DNA of 64,000 bases from Monosiga brevicollis MX1 (Eukaryota > Opisthokonta > Choanoflagellata > Craspedida > Salpingoecidae), in contig NW_001865046.1 of assembly GCF_000002865.3 (NCBI RefSeq), forward strand, positions 941,918 through 1,005,917, read 5' to 3'. Each line of letters opens with the position of its first letter. Positions within the stretch are counted from its first letter, which is position 1. A program made the translations under genes and the position numbers. Positions 32,393 to 43,947 of the stretch are shown one piece after another. Under the pieces are notes generated by a model that saw only the letters and a program-made list of their open reading frames with translations, made no database searches and had not been told where the DNA came from.

Positions 32393-34309
32393 TAACGGGG
32401 GTGTCTATGTGTGTGTGTGGTTGAATCCTGATCATCATCAGTGTGTGTGTGTGTGTACGTTGGGTAGGACAAACAATGTGGGTCCTACAGTGAGGGGAAA
32501 GGGGGTGTGGGGAAAGGGGGGGCAGCTGGGGTCGATTCTGGGGAACTGGTGAGGTGTGGCATTTGCATGCGATTCCGAGGAAATGGTTTCGAGTGGCGAG
32601 AGTCCTGTTGGTGGTGTGGGATTTATCCAATGTGTGGTTCCTCAACCTGTACAGAAGGAAGGGGGCTTGCTTCCCTCAATGGAAAAAGAAAGTCGTATTG
32701 TCAGCATTTCGACGCCCTTATTCCAAGAAACAAGCTGCAGGGTGTTGAGAGGGATGACAAAAGGAATGATAATTATAAATTTGATAAGTGTTGAGGGCTT
32801 TAAGCTTGGGCTTTACAGGAGCGGGGCGGTGGGTTCGTTTCGTGTGCAATCTAAACCCTGAACGGCAGGATTGGTTTGGTGTTTGGCAAGATGGCGCCGT
32901 AACCCCCACAAGTGTCATGATTATGTGGGACCAGAACTCGGCCGATGCGTTCCTGATTGGTTGCTGAGAATAAAAGCGGTTTAGGCTCATTTTTTGTCTT
33001 GCTGCGAACATGGTCAGGTCCCATTCTTGCGTGTGGGTGACGGATTCTTGAGAATGTAGGTCTCGCCATCACCGCCAAACCAATTTAGCAAAATCTAAAG
33101 CCCACACATATCCACATGCGCAATCCACTATGCTCCCCCTCTTCCTGAACACGCTACTGGTGCGTCCAGAGTTCCTCGGAATTCAATCCCAAATAATTTC
33201 CCGTTCAGTGGCGCACCCATTTTTTTTTTTTTTTGTTTGGCCAAGCAGTCTACAGCATGGTGATAATGGCGTTGGAGGCGTTTCACAAGAGACTACTTGA
33301 TGCGACGTCCCCCATGGGTATAAGAATTTAGCGCCGACGAGCAAACGACACCCTCCCTGCACATCAGAACAGGACCGTGCTGATGCAAGAACCACCTCAT
33401 CTGTCAAGGGATGATCTTATGCCGTCGTCGAAACGGCTCTCTGTGTTTGGTTTTGGTTGTGGCTACAGGAACAAGCAACTGCCCCGCCGGCTGCCACAAA
33501 CAGGTAAGGAGGAGTGACGGCGCGGTACATACTGTAGCGTGGCGGTTGCGTCGGAGGTGTTGTTGATTCACGTCCTTGTTGAGGTCGCGTCCGAGATGCA
33601 AGACTTGACTTGACCAGGAGGACCCCTCCCAAGAAAAACGCAGCCGAAGGCTGCACGGGCCTACTCTTGCCCACACCAATGGCCGACCCGGCTTCACCCC
33701 AACTCGAGCCGGGCACTGGGTGGCACGCTCTGAATTTCAGCTCACCCGGGGCGTTGTCGGGTCAGCACGCCTGCCCATACTCAACCAAACGAGGTTGACT
33801 TTCCGCTGTTTTGGTCGTGCGTGCGTGATTGGCACTGACAACTCATGAAAAACATTCTTGATCAGACACTTCAATTCACCTTCGTGCAGGCGGGGGTCGG
33901 TCGTCGTTATCAGTTTTTGTACGCCAATCTGATTTCTCCCTTTTTCCCATTGCACGTGAGCGATCTTGCTTCTGCTTGCCTCTGTATCACAAGTCTGGAA
34001 AGTTCCTTCCGGCTCTCCTCTGGACAATGTTTTGGCAGCCGCAGTCGCCTTCGCGAGAATCATGGCTCGCCGCATAACCAAGACCGGCTTCGAAACGGCT
34101 GCCACGCAGATGCAATGTCAAGCAGGAGCAAGAATACACAAACGAATCGAAATGGAATAGAGAAGAGGAAAGCTATAGATTTTGGAGAGAGCGCACAGTC
34201 GTGTGCGGCTCAACTGGCCAACAACTACGACGCTAAGACAAACGTTGGCAAGTTTCCCTGGTCGCACAAACGTGCAGACAACAGACATGCACAAGCCACC
34301 CGACCTGCT
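32070..34309. other. 2.2 kb intergenic region, no supported gene
   Basis: Upstream of the zinc-finger gene and downstream of the alpha-galactosidase gene. It contains GA/CGAGAG microsatellites (32160-32215, 32356-32390), a GT tract near 32440 and a T-run near 33220. Short open frames at 33400-34100 resemble no family and have no convincing splice partners. Confidence 0.5.
32356..32390. repeat. (GA)n microsatellite
   Basis: Short pure GA tract about 0.3 kb upstream of the zinc-finger start codon. Confidence 0.9.
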
Positions 34310-36727
34310 TTAGGCTGCGGTCAGGGACAGGAAGATGGACTGGTGGGGGTTCAGATCCTTGGCCGTGAAGCTGCCAGTAAAGTTGCCCAAAGACTTTTGC
34401 TCCAAAATGTCATACACGGCCATCGTCTGGTTGCTCGCCACACCCAGCCAGTTGAAGGGTAGCGTCACCGTGCGCGTACTATTCCCGAGTCCACAACCAC
34501 CGGCAGACAGACACAAACACAATGATTGCATGAGCACCGGTTGCCATACGACAGAATCAGCCCAATTATTTTCTCAACTCCCATCCATTCCAGGCAAGAC
34601 CCGAAAAAACCACCGCCACCACCAACACCAACAACTTGACACGCAAGGCGAGCTCGTATCAGACATGACCCATGTACGCACCCTTGGTCGGCAAAGTTGA
34701 GGAGCACGGCAGCATAAGTGCCGTCCGAGAGTTTGCGGCCAAAGATGGGGCAGTCACCCGTGCGAAGATCCGACGCGATGCAGTTGGCATCGGCCGCCTG
34801 GCCAATCAGGCGTCCAGGCGTCGATTCGTCTGTGTGTTTCAAACACGTGAGAATCATTGCGAAGAGTTTATGCCAAACGAACCACGGCCGATCAAGCACA
34901 AAGAACGCACGATCCTGGTTGATGGCGATGGCTTGCTTGTTGAGAAGGCACTGCTTCATGACGGCCGTCATGTTGCGAATGTCCGTGCTCACAATCAAGG
35001 GACTGCTGCTAATAGTCCACACTGAGAAGGAGGTGCGGTCTACAAGTGCATGGAAATAACGCCACGGGTGTTCTCCGACATGAGCCTGGCCATGGCAACA
35101 AAGCGCAGACTCCGTTGGGTGACTTGAGGCAAGAGGACCAAAACTCACATTCATCATCCGAAGAAAAGGGGCAATGGTCCGAGTTGTTCAAATTGCAGCC
35201 AGGGCCACCTGCGCCGGGTGCGGCAGCCGTCGAGGGGTCGGGGCCACGATAAATTAGAATGTGCACTAATCACCTTTGGTGATATTCGCAAATCTACATA
35301 CCGGTCATCAAGAAATCACCATAGTTCCACTGGTTTGGGCCCTAAAGACGACCACAAGCCAGTACAATCGCTGAGCCAAGGGCGCAAGATGCAGGAGGAG
35401 CAGACAAAAAACAAAAAAACAAAAAAAAAAAAAGGAAACAAGGAAAAAGGGGAAAAGCCAGAAACAGCAAAGAACAAAAAGGTGCGCTCGTTCAGGAACT
35501 GCATCCAAGTCACCGAGCAAAACAGACCGCTTGGTTGGAGGGAATCATAAAGCCCTCAATCACGGTCTTGGTGTTGCTCCACTCATCTTGGTGGTCACCT
35601 GTGATGCGCCACGACTGGGCAACCTGCGGCAATCGGTTCATGTCACAAATGGCAGGGCAGGTCAGAGTGGGCAGTGTCCAAAAGACAAGCCGGTCTGAAG
35701 TCGCACATGTTTGTGCATGGTATCGGATCGGGCAGGGGTGCTCTCGCTCACCTCTGTCACGTAGTCAGGAATGGGGTCATACGAGTAGCCGCGGCAAAGC
35801 TCCAGCCAGATGGGGCGACCGGTTGCGTTGAGTGCCTTGGATAACTCCGTGTGCTGCGTTTGAGCATCGTTGAGCTCACCACCGCACCAATCCACCTATA
35901 TAACGTCGTGATGTCGTAGCAGCGGCGAAATCAGGGTCACAAGGCAACGCACACAATTCAGAGTTACGTGCGCGCCCAGGGGGCCCTGCCCCACACACGA
36001 GCAGACGCACCTTGACATAATCCATGCCCCACTCGGCAAAGGTCTTGGCATCTTCGGCGTAGTGTCCAAAGGAGCCAGGAATGGGAAGGGGGCGACCACC
36101 GTGGTTGCACGTCTCCGTGCCCATGGAGGTGTACAGGCCAAACTTGAGTCCCTTCTCGTGGAGCCAGTCCGCCATGGCCTTCATGCCCGAAGGGAAGCGC
36201 GACGGATCTGGCTGAATGTTGCCATTGGAGTCGCGCTCCTGAGCAGCCCAACAATCGTCTGGAATTCCCGAGTCCCATTGCGAACACCACGGGTGTGAAT
36301 GAGTGCAAATACCACTGGCCTCCCCCTCTCGCTGCACTGGACTTTGGTGACGGTACGGTACTTACCCAAGTTGATGTATTGAAAGCCCAGATCATGCATG
36401 CCGTTGCTCAGCATGGCCTCGGCAATCTCACGCAGCTCCCATTCGTTGCAGCGATCAAAGTAGCTAGAAGCACGCAACGCCATTCAGTTCATTTCAGTGA
36501 GCGCACCGATCACGACCCGGTTCTCAAATCAAAACGTGCCAAGAAAGACGAGGAGGAGAGCCGTTGTTCGACACCAAGGCATCGTACTTGTTATCTCCGT
36601 TGTGGCAATCCGAAAGGGTGCACCAGGTATTCCAACCCAGAGCCGGCTTGAGCGCCACACCATTATCATAGGCAGCCACCATCGAGGCCATCACGGCCAG
36701 CACCGTCAACACCATCGTCGCCGCCAT
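34310..36727 (-). CDS. GH27 alpha-galactosidase, secreted
   Basis: Glycoside hydrolase that removes terminal alpha-galactose (or alpha-N-acetylgalactosamine). Ten exons: 36727-36588, 36463-36366, 36258-36011, 35895-35752, 35623-35528, 35341-35302, 35208-35149, 35039-34911, 34829-34682, 34478-34310; 423 residues, every junction in frame. It has a signal peptide (MAATMVLTVLAVMASMVAAY), then the GH27 series: PALGWNTWC, YINLDDCW, DPSRFPSGMKAMADWLHEKGLKFGLY, YVKVDWCGG (nucleophile Asp164), QSWRITGDHQDEW (acid/base Asp220), EYRTSFSVWTISSSPLIVSTDIRN, AIAINQD and a C-terminal beta domain. The GPNQWNYGDFLMTG stretch replaces the usual GHWNDPDMLEVG motif. Divergently transcribed from a polygalacturonase starting 0.6 kb away. 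Likely secreted or lysosomal/food-vacuole; the substrate is probably plant or algal galactan, or glycolipid. Confidence 0.94.
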
Positions 36728-37314
36728 TCTGACTGATGATGATGATGAGCAAGAGAAAAAAAAAAATTAATGCACGACATCCATGTACTATCTATATTTA
36801 GCACTTTCGCTTGCAAGACATTTAAAGTGTAGTCTATATCACACTTAATAATTTTGAAAGTCTGACGTTTGATAGAGAATGACAATGTGTTGATGTTTTC
36901 AGAACTGTTCTGTTCTTGTTGATGTAAGTTACATGTTGGTACTAGTATAGTTTATGAAACTACCAATATGTATTAAAAGATAGTTTATGCAGAAGATCGA
37001 TAACTTAATGCAGATCATGTTTTTGTGAAGATCGACAACAGCAAGAGTGCGTGACATAGGGAGCGCGCCCCTCCCCCCGCTCAACACGGACCAGGATCAG
37101 TGTGCTCAGTGTGCTCAGTGGTCTCAGTGTGCCCAGTGGTCTCAGTGTGCCCAGTGGGATCAGTGTGCTCAGTGTGCCCAGTGGGATCAGTGTGCTCAGT
37201 GTGGAAAGAGATACGCTTGCAGGCGCTCCCTTTGTGGCGCAGGTCGCTGCTTTTCTGATTCTGATTTCTTGAAGCTGATGCATGATTGCTATTGACAGTG
37301 GATGCAGCTGCAGG
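36728..37314. promoter_or_regulatory. Shared intergenic region of the GH27/GH28 pair
   Basis: 587 bp between two divergent start codons. The GH27-proximal 300 bp is strikingly AT-rich compared with the rest of the window (TATATTTAGCAC, ATTAAAAGATAG and similar), while the GH28-proximal part holds a 9-bp minisatellite. Both promoters must lie in or near this interval; common regulation is an inference. Confidence 0.5.
37098..37205. repeat. 9-bp minisatellite, 12 units (CAGTGtgct family)
   Basis: Twelve consecutive 9-bp units, each starting CAGTG, with variable last four bases (TGCT, GTCT, TGCC, GGAT, TGGA). The length is an exact multiple of three and no stop codon occurs in one frame, but no start codon or splice context makes it coding. 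Confidence 0.92.
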
Positions 37315-38607
37315 ATGCGCTGGTTTGGCAGCATACTACTTGTCTTGGCAGTGCAGCTGCGGCCGAGTGACAGCACGTGTTCAATCGTCGACTTTGGCGG
37401 CATCGGGGATGGACAACATGACAATGGTCCGGCGCTAACTGCCGCCGTTAATGCGTGCCTACAGCGCGGGGATGGTCACGTGCTCGTGCCGGCCGGCAAC
37501 TTTAGCATTCAGCCCGTGGCCTTTGATAAGAACATTACCAATCTTCGTCTCTCCATTGAGGGCTTGCTCTTCAACGGGGCCACCCCCGAAACACTGCCGA
37601 GCCATGCCAAAGCCATCATCACCTTTCATGAGTCTCGAAACGTGACCATTGACGCTGGCATTAGTGTTCGCAGCGCCTCCACGGGTGTCGTGGACGGTAA
37701 TGGCGCTGCTTGGTGGACCATCCGCCGAAAAACGCCCTCCTTCTTTGCCCCCGTTCTCTTCCTATTTCATAACACCGTGGGCACCTTAGTGCGCGATCTC
37801 TGGGTCCGCAACTCACCCATGTTCCATTTGGTGCACGAAAACGCCGCCAACGGCGTGATGGACGGCGTCCTCATCACCGCGCCCGCAGACTCGCCCAACA
37901 CGGACGGCATCGATCTCAGTGGCTCGGGCTTCATCGTCCGTAACAGTCGCATCGACAACGGCGATGACGGCGTGGCCATCAAGCCTAGTTGTGCCAACGT
38001 GACCATCACCAACAACACTTTCCTGCACGGCCACGGTGCCAGTATCGGCAGCATTGGCGAAAATAACGGCACCGGTCACATCGCCAACGTGCTCGTTGAG
38101 AATAACACCTTCATTGACATGCAAAACGTGGCTCGGATCAAGACCTGGCAGGGGGGTCATGGCAGCGTCACCAACATTACTTATCGCCACTTGCGCGTAC
38201 AAGATAGTGACCATGTCATCTTCATCACCCAATACTACTGCCCCTCCAGCCAACACAGTGGTGCGTACCCAGTTCCCAAGACAAGCCCTTGCACCCTCAC
38301 CACCACCACGCGTTATTGAGGTCAGGTGCTCACTAAAGACCATGGTTGTCTGAATCACCACCTAGATCCCTGCAAAAACTACACGGATGCAGTTGTCATC
38401 TCCAACATTATCTTTGACGACGTGACCGGCACCTTCCAGGACTCGAGTCCAGGACAGTTGCTCTGCTCCGATACCTTTCCTTGCTCCAACGTCACTCTCC
38501 GCGATGTTAACCTTCAGGGCAATTCCAAGCACTATACTTGGGACTGCTGGCAGGTGCACGGGCAGGCCACCAACGTCACGCCGCCCATCACTTGCCTTGA
38601 CACCTGA
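37315..38607 (+). CDS. GH28 polygalacturonase, secreted
   Basis: Pectinase family that hydrolyses alpha-1,4-galacturonan. Exons 37315-38260 and 38366-38607 (395 residues); an in-frame ATG at 37282 would add 11 residues before the signal peptide (MRWFGSILLVLAVQL), so 37315 is preferred. Right-handed beta-helix repeats with all four GH28 motifs: SPNTDGID (Asp197), NGDDGVAIK (Asp217 and Asp218), GHGASIGSIG (His240) and ARIKTW (Arg274-Lys276), so it should be active. About 14 N-glycosylation sites and a C-terminal set of cysteines (DPCKNY, CSDTFPCSN, WDCW) suit a secreted enzyme. Only one intron, compared with nine in its divergent partner GH27. GH28 is typical of plants, fungi, oomycetes and bacteria; horizontal origin is possible but not shown. 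Confidence 0.95.
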
Positions 38608-38892
38608 GTGCTGCCTAGCAGCCAGTTTCTGCTACAGCTCATAATCTCAATTGATACCCAACTGGAATCGTAAAGAATTCTGTGGAGTGAAGTGGTCCGG
38701 CCAAGAAAGCAAGGCCAAATCAAAGCCATCTCTCTTCTGGAGGCCCAGGCTACCAAAGACGTCAGGGCTACCAGACCACGGCACTCATTGGCCCCAATTT
38801 AAACAGAAACCACCCTGCTCGGCAGAGGGCTTGGGGCCAGACCTTGAAGCGCCAGCTCATGTCCCCACAATAGTGTGGCTGTGCTTTGACAT
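38608..38892. other. Convergent 3' spacer
   Basis: Spacer between the 3' ends of the GH28 and BRD8-like genes; nothing recognised. Confidence 0.5.
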
Positions 38893-41800
38893 TTACCGGC
38901 CTCGACGCTTGGGGCGTTTGCTCGCCGATTCCTACAGTTGTACCACCAAGCAAGCAGTGAGCAGAGCCGAAAAAAATAAAAATAAAAAAAGGGAGGGCGA
39001 GGGGGCAGGAGCTGGAACTAAGCTTCGAGATGGACAACGCACCGGCTCTTTGGTAACCACGGCCGCGCGCTTGCGTGAGCTTGCCGGGGTCTTCCGTCGC
39101 GCTGTTCCTACAACGGGTGGTGTGGAGATGAGTGCCGGCGTGATCCTCTGCATCGCCTTTTGGTCAAGATATCCGACCTCGTGTCTCCTGATCGCCTTCA
39201 CCCTGTCGCATGGCCAGAATGGTATTGCGATACGAGGCAACGGCATTGCGCGCATCCTGTGCCATCTCGAGGGCTGCAATGTGCCTGGCGATTTGCAAAC
39301 AAGGTCTTTGAGCTTATGGCCAGGCAACACGGGACTTTTTTTTTCGAGCTTCGGCTTTGGGGTACATACACAAAGTGATCTGGATCATTGTAAACGCAGG
39401 CATTGGTAAACATCAAGTTCATGGCACGTTCAAAATCACGCGTCGTCTTGATCGCCTGTACCGTCAAGACGTCAAAGCATGACAAAATATGGGCCCTGTC
39501 AGGGTGACGTCGGTGTGCACCCTCCAACCAATTCGCCCCGGCAACAAGTGCCGGCAGCCAGTTGAACATACCCCACTTTCCACACGGTGCTTGATCGTGC
39601 CCAGGTCCATGGGCTCTTTGATTTTCTGTCCGACATCATCAATTGCAATGCGAGTGAGCCAGAGGGAGATGAGAAAATTGCAAAGAACGGGCGGAGTCAG
39701 AGGCTGGGCGGCTCCAATTGGGAGGTTCAGCTCTCGATAGTGCGCACCTTGTGATAATCTGGTGCATGTTCTTCCTTAACGGGGTGCCGAAACAAGTTGG
39801 CGTCTTTGTGCCCCGCAATCTAAGAAGAAAGTTCAAACGTTAAGTGAGATTGCGCCACACAGGCCGATCGCCGAAAAATGCGCGCACGAGTCATGAGCAA
39901 AGAAAAGCAGTTGGCTTCGAGTGATAGCGCTGCCAGTGCAATTGGACTGGTGCGGCCAAGAAAAGGATGGACAACCCACCTGCGTCCATGCTTGCATGAT
40001 TGACGCACGCCAACTTTTTTGGCGACGCTCCCGCTCATCCGGATCGTCTACAAAGCAAGGTATTGGAGTCGTTATCAGTCATCAGCCAATATGGGTGCAA
40101 ACCACGCCAGCCAAGAGGCAGAGATAGCCTGCAGAAGTGCAGCAGCGACAAACCTTCCAGCTCCCAGTCGTCTTCAAAGTCCTCGGTAATTGGACAAAAG
40201 TCCTCGATGTGCGACGAGCGAATTTTCATGGCCGCTGCAAGACAGACGCAAATGGCAATGGCATATGATGGAAAATGATGTCACGGCAAAGAGCCACCAA
40301 TCACGCCGTATGCTTTTGTTTTGAATGTGCCGGGAGCATGAACCTGTGTTGGACTCACTTAGCACACTTTCTGGAACAGCCGAGGCATATGGCGAATGCA
40401 TGCGCGAGCTGCGAGGAACAATGCGGGCGTGTCAAGAGAGCGCATCCAAAAACTAGCTGCTGCTTGCATCAGGGCGTACCTAGCTGCGGATTCGTCTTCG
40501 ACGTCGCGGCGAGCACTTCCACGGCGCGTTCGACTGCTTGTGCTCTCTATGGGCAACAAACAAATTTTAAACCCTCCAAAAAAAAAAAAAGAAAAAAAGA
40601 AAAAAAGAAGAAAAAAGAAAAACGAAGGAAACACTCATGTGCCGGCGACACAAGGTTGTGCCAGTCACCCGCGTAGCAAGGCCCTGTCTTGTAGCCCTGA
40701 ACAGCGACGTACCGGCATCGGAAACGGTCTCTTCGACAACTGTACTGGCACCTGGAGAGGCCTTGAGAGAGGCGCGCGTCTTTCGCCCACGACCACGGGC
40801 GGGTGTCCGTCCGCCCCGACGCCCGGAGCGAACGGGTGTTGCAACCTCCTCCTCTGAGCCCTCGTCCTCCTCTCTGTCCTCGTTGTCCACTGCTTCGGCT
40901 TTGCTGGCCTGGTCGGTCTTTTCCTCCTTTTCGTCTCCTTCCTTCTCGCTCTGATCATCAGAGGTGGCCCGATCCTCGTCCTCCGCTTTGATTCGCGACT
41001 TGCTGGGACGCCCACGCCCAGTAGAGGCTCGGGTGGCGCCACGGGAGCTGCGCGATCCTCGTCGAGGGCCGGGCGTGGAATCGACTTTGTCGTGTGCTGC
41101 TGCCGCATCCGTGACCGCTTCATCCGCAGCCTCGCCATCGCTCTCTGCGGTTTCCTGCTTCACGGCTTGCGATGCGGTCTTGTCCTTGTCTTTATGGGGC
41201 TCGGTTTTGGCTTCAGACTTGACCACCGTCACGCTCTGGGCGAGCGGGTGCTTGCCGTCAGAAGGATTTTCAACAACCAAGACGTCCTTCTCTTCTTCAT
41301 CAGAGGCAGCAGTTGAGCTGCTACGCGTCGCCTTCCTGTCCTTGTGGGGGACAGATTTGCTGCCCTGGTCTGGTGATTTGGCTGATTCAGTTGACTCGTT
41401 CGCTTCGTTGGCCTGTTCTGACCCCTCTACGTTTGTTGAAGAGGCGGCTGTGCCGTCCCCCGGAGCCTTGTCCTTGGACTCGCGAGCATCCTGCTTGTTT
41501 GAGGCGCCGGGTTGAGAAGCCTTGTGCTCCTTCTCCTGGACTTGCTCATTGTTCGAGTCGGGTTCCAAGTCCTTACTGGCTTGTTTTTCAGCCTCTGCAG
41601 CTGCAGTCGCGCGGCGCGATTCACGGGCGTTTGGGGTTGACGAGACTGGTGAGTCAGGCGTGCTCGGAGCTTCAATAGACTGTCGACCTTGGCCACGCCC
41701 CTTGCCCTTGCCCTTGCCCTTGCCACCCTTGCCGCGACCCTTGCCCTTGCCACGGCCGCGGCCAGTGCTGGCAGGTGCAGGTGGAGGTGTGGCAGCCTCG

Positions 41801-43317
41801 GGTGGGGTGCGTGCATCTGTCGTGCCGACTGGGTCCTGGCAAACCGAAAGCAAAAGGGACAAACGATTATGCAGGGGTGAGAGTAGTGGAAGATTGAGAG
41901 GGATTGAGAGAGATTTCAGCGGGTGCAGCTCGTACGGTGACGGGGCGAGGCGTCTGAGGGGAGTTGGAACTGTCAGATGGAGGCGGGTGTACAAGAAGAG
42001 TGAGCAGCCGATGACGATGCCGGTAGCTAGTCTAGCCTTTGCGTTGTTCGATCAGCGATGGTGCATGAATGAAAAAAAAAAAGCAAAGAATACATACGTT
42101 GAAGTGCTGGCCCGGGTGCCTTCTTGGCTATTGCGGCCGCGCAAGGCTGTGGGCACAGGACGGGGCAAAAAGCATGGTGCTGATGAGCGCAGGCCTGGCG
42201 GGTAAAATTTGCTTGCATGGTGGGGAGAGGGCCCGCGTGCGGTCACGGTGGGGCAGAGAAGACACGGGCATGGTCGAACCATTTTCAACAACATCGCGGC
42301 GGTTCTTGATGCTTTGACGACGTGAAAAGGCGGTGGCATTTTCATCCTCGGCCACTTTTACAAGGACCTTGGCACGTTCCACGAGGTTGGGACTGATTTG
42401 CTGACCCCGGAGCGACGACTCGAGCATGAGGAGATCAGCAGCCAATTGCCTAGGGTGCCAGATCAGTGACACGGACAAATGTCTAGCGGGCACAGACGAA
42501 GGCTTGTGCGGGCGTGGCTTCTTTTTGCGTGTGGGGCAGAGTCAAAGCATACTTGTAGGTGTTGAGGTCATGGCTGACAGCGGTGTCCAGCTCTTGCAGG
42601 CGCTTGCGTTGCAATGCTTTGTGTAGGACAGAGACTGGTGTCGGGCGGCAGGATACGGCGCGTCAAGGCATTTGCCATCCAGAGGCATGTGTAGACGGGT
42701 TTCAGCACCACGGGGAGGGGCAACACACCAGACTGGTCGATGCTCGCATGGCTGGCCGTCAGCAACTTGCTAGCCAGACTGAGCAGCTTTTGATATTGAG
42801 CCTTACAATGCTGTGAGCCAACGATTGTTTCATCAGCCCCGGCGAAGAAAAAGAGGGCAGTTAGGTGGGGGGAAGAGGGGGAAGAGGGGGAATGGGGAAT
42901 GAAGTCTTTGCATGTTTGGGTGCGTGACTCCAAGTGTGTGACGAACCGGTGGCTGAAAGAATTCGGGTGCTCGAACGTCTTTGGACAGCAGCATGGCTTC
43001 ATGCGATACTTTGGTCTGCAAAGCGTTTGCCCAAAAAAGGTAGCGGCAGTGGCGGCGGTCATACAGCAGAAGCCATCGCGCGGGCAAATCACCAGAGACA
43101 AAGTGAGCTGCCTTCGCGATAGCGGGTGCGCGCGCGGGTGACCACAACCGGTCCAGTTACGCCGTACCCAATCGGTAGCGCCCTTTTGGGCAAGAACGGC
43201 TTCCACGAGCAACAGCTGATCGCGAATGCTCCAATTGGGAGGCTTGCCACCAGACGCCGTGGTCTCGGCCGACGAAGCTGCTGCCCCGCGTAATGCGGGG
43301 TCACTCCCCGTATCCAT
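38893..43317 (-). CDS. BRD8: BRD8-like bromodomain subunit of a NuA4/TIP60-type complex
   Basis: Eighteen exons on the minus strand, from ATG 43317 to TAA 38893: 43317-43168, 43015-42947, 42810-42780, 42616-42553, 42449-42280, 42146-42098, 41969-41936, 41835-40713, 40546-40480, 40408-40359, 40234-40154, 40047-39980, 39819-39748, 39625-39572, 39455-39370, 39284-39178, 39107-39043, 38931-38893 (792 residues, all phases fit). The N-terminus has the BRD8/Bdf-type SANT-like start (PNWSIRDQLLLVEAVLAQ..DW, then HCKAQYQKLL). A long disordered exon follows with a glycine-lysine/arginine run, an AT-hook-like GRGRPSK and acidic/basic blocks. The bromodomain is KDANLFRHPVKEEHAPDYHK, IKEPMDLGTIKHRVE, TTRDFERAMNLMFTNACVYN (acetyl-lysine Asn) and DPDHFV. 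It ends in a nuclear-localisation tail (KRPKRRGR). It should recruit a histone acetyltransferase complex to acetylated chromatin. Confidence 0.88.
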
Positions 43318-43404
43318 CTCGCTGCTCAGCTTCCTATGCACACACCACTGAGCCGCCCGAACAAGTACCGCCGCCGTTGGCTCTTGGAACGAAACTGATC
43401 CAGC

Positions 43405-43458
<54 letters not shown>

Positions 43459-43493
43459 ATTTAGAGAGAGAGAGAGAGATTTAGAGAGAGATT

Positions 43494-43533
<40 letters not shown>

Positions 43534-43543
43534 GAGAGAGATT

Positions 43544-43579
<36 letters not shown>

Positions 43580-43947
43580 AGAGACGTTAGAGAGAAAGAG
43601 TTTGAGAGAGAAAGAGTTGAGAGAGATAGACAAAGACGGAGTGAACCAGAGTGAAGTTTTTTTTTTTTTGGGCATCAAAGACAGAGAGGTCAAAGCGAGA
43701 GAGAGAGAGAAACGGAGAGAGGTAGAGGGGTGGGGTCGGATCGGGTTTGGCGGTGGGCTGGGGGTGTTTTCTTTCGGGGAAGAGGACAGCTGTGGGTGGT
43801 TCTTGGGCTTGTTGGTAAGCCAGTGCGGTCGCACGTTGGACTTTGGGGCTAGGGCCACGTCAGCGACTGCGGCAGCTGACCGCGACACAGTTGTCCGGAC
43901 GGCAGACTTGGGTCACAGATCACAGCTGGTCGAGAGACACCGCCGTC
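43318..43947. promoter_or_regulatory. Divergent intergenic region with long GA tracts
   Basis: 630 bp between the BRD8-like and ELMO start codons, half of it GA microsatellite. Both promoters presumably lie here. Confidence 0.45.
43409..43575. repeat. (GA)n microsatellite with GATTTAGAGA interruptions
   Basis: About 165 bp of GAGA tracts separated by recurring ATTTAGAGAG units. Confidence 0.96.

Noticed and set aside
31747-32424. 225-codon plus-strand frame over the zinc-finger gene start
   Set aside because: Antisense to a well-supported C2H2 exon and continues into GA repeats.
33404-34105. Possible minus-strand gene (frames with AAVSKPVLVMRRAMILAKA)
   Set aside because: No family resemblance, no signal peptide and no consistent splice pairs; left as intergenic.
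37047-37295. Open frame through the 9-bp repeat (Gln-Cys-Ala/Gln-Trp-Ser pattern)
   Set aside because: It begins with GTG, has no ATG and no supported splice link to the GH28 exon; kept only as a repeat.
40567-41994. Treating the 475-codon lysine-rich frame as a stand-alone gene
   Set aside because: It is the largest exon of the BRD8-like gene; flanking exons with matching phases and the bromodomain connect to it.
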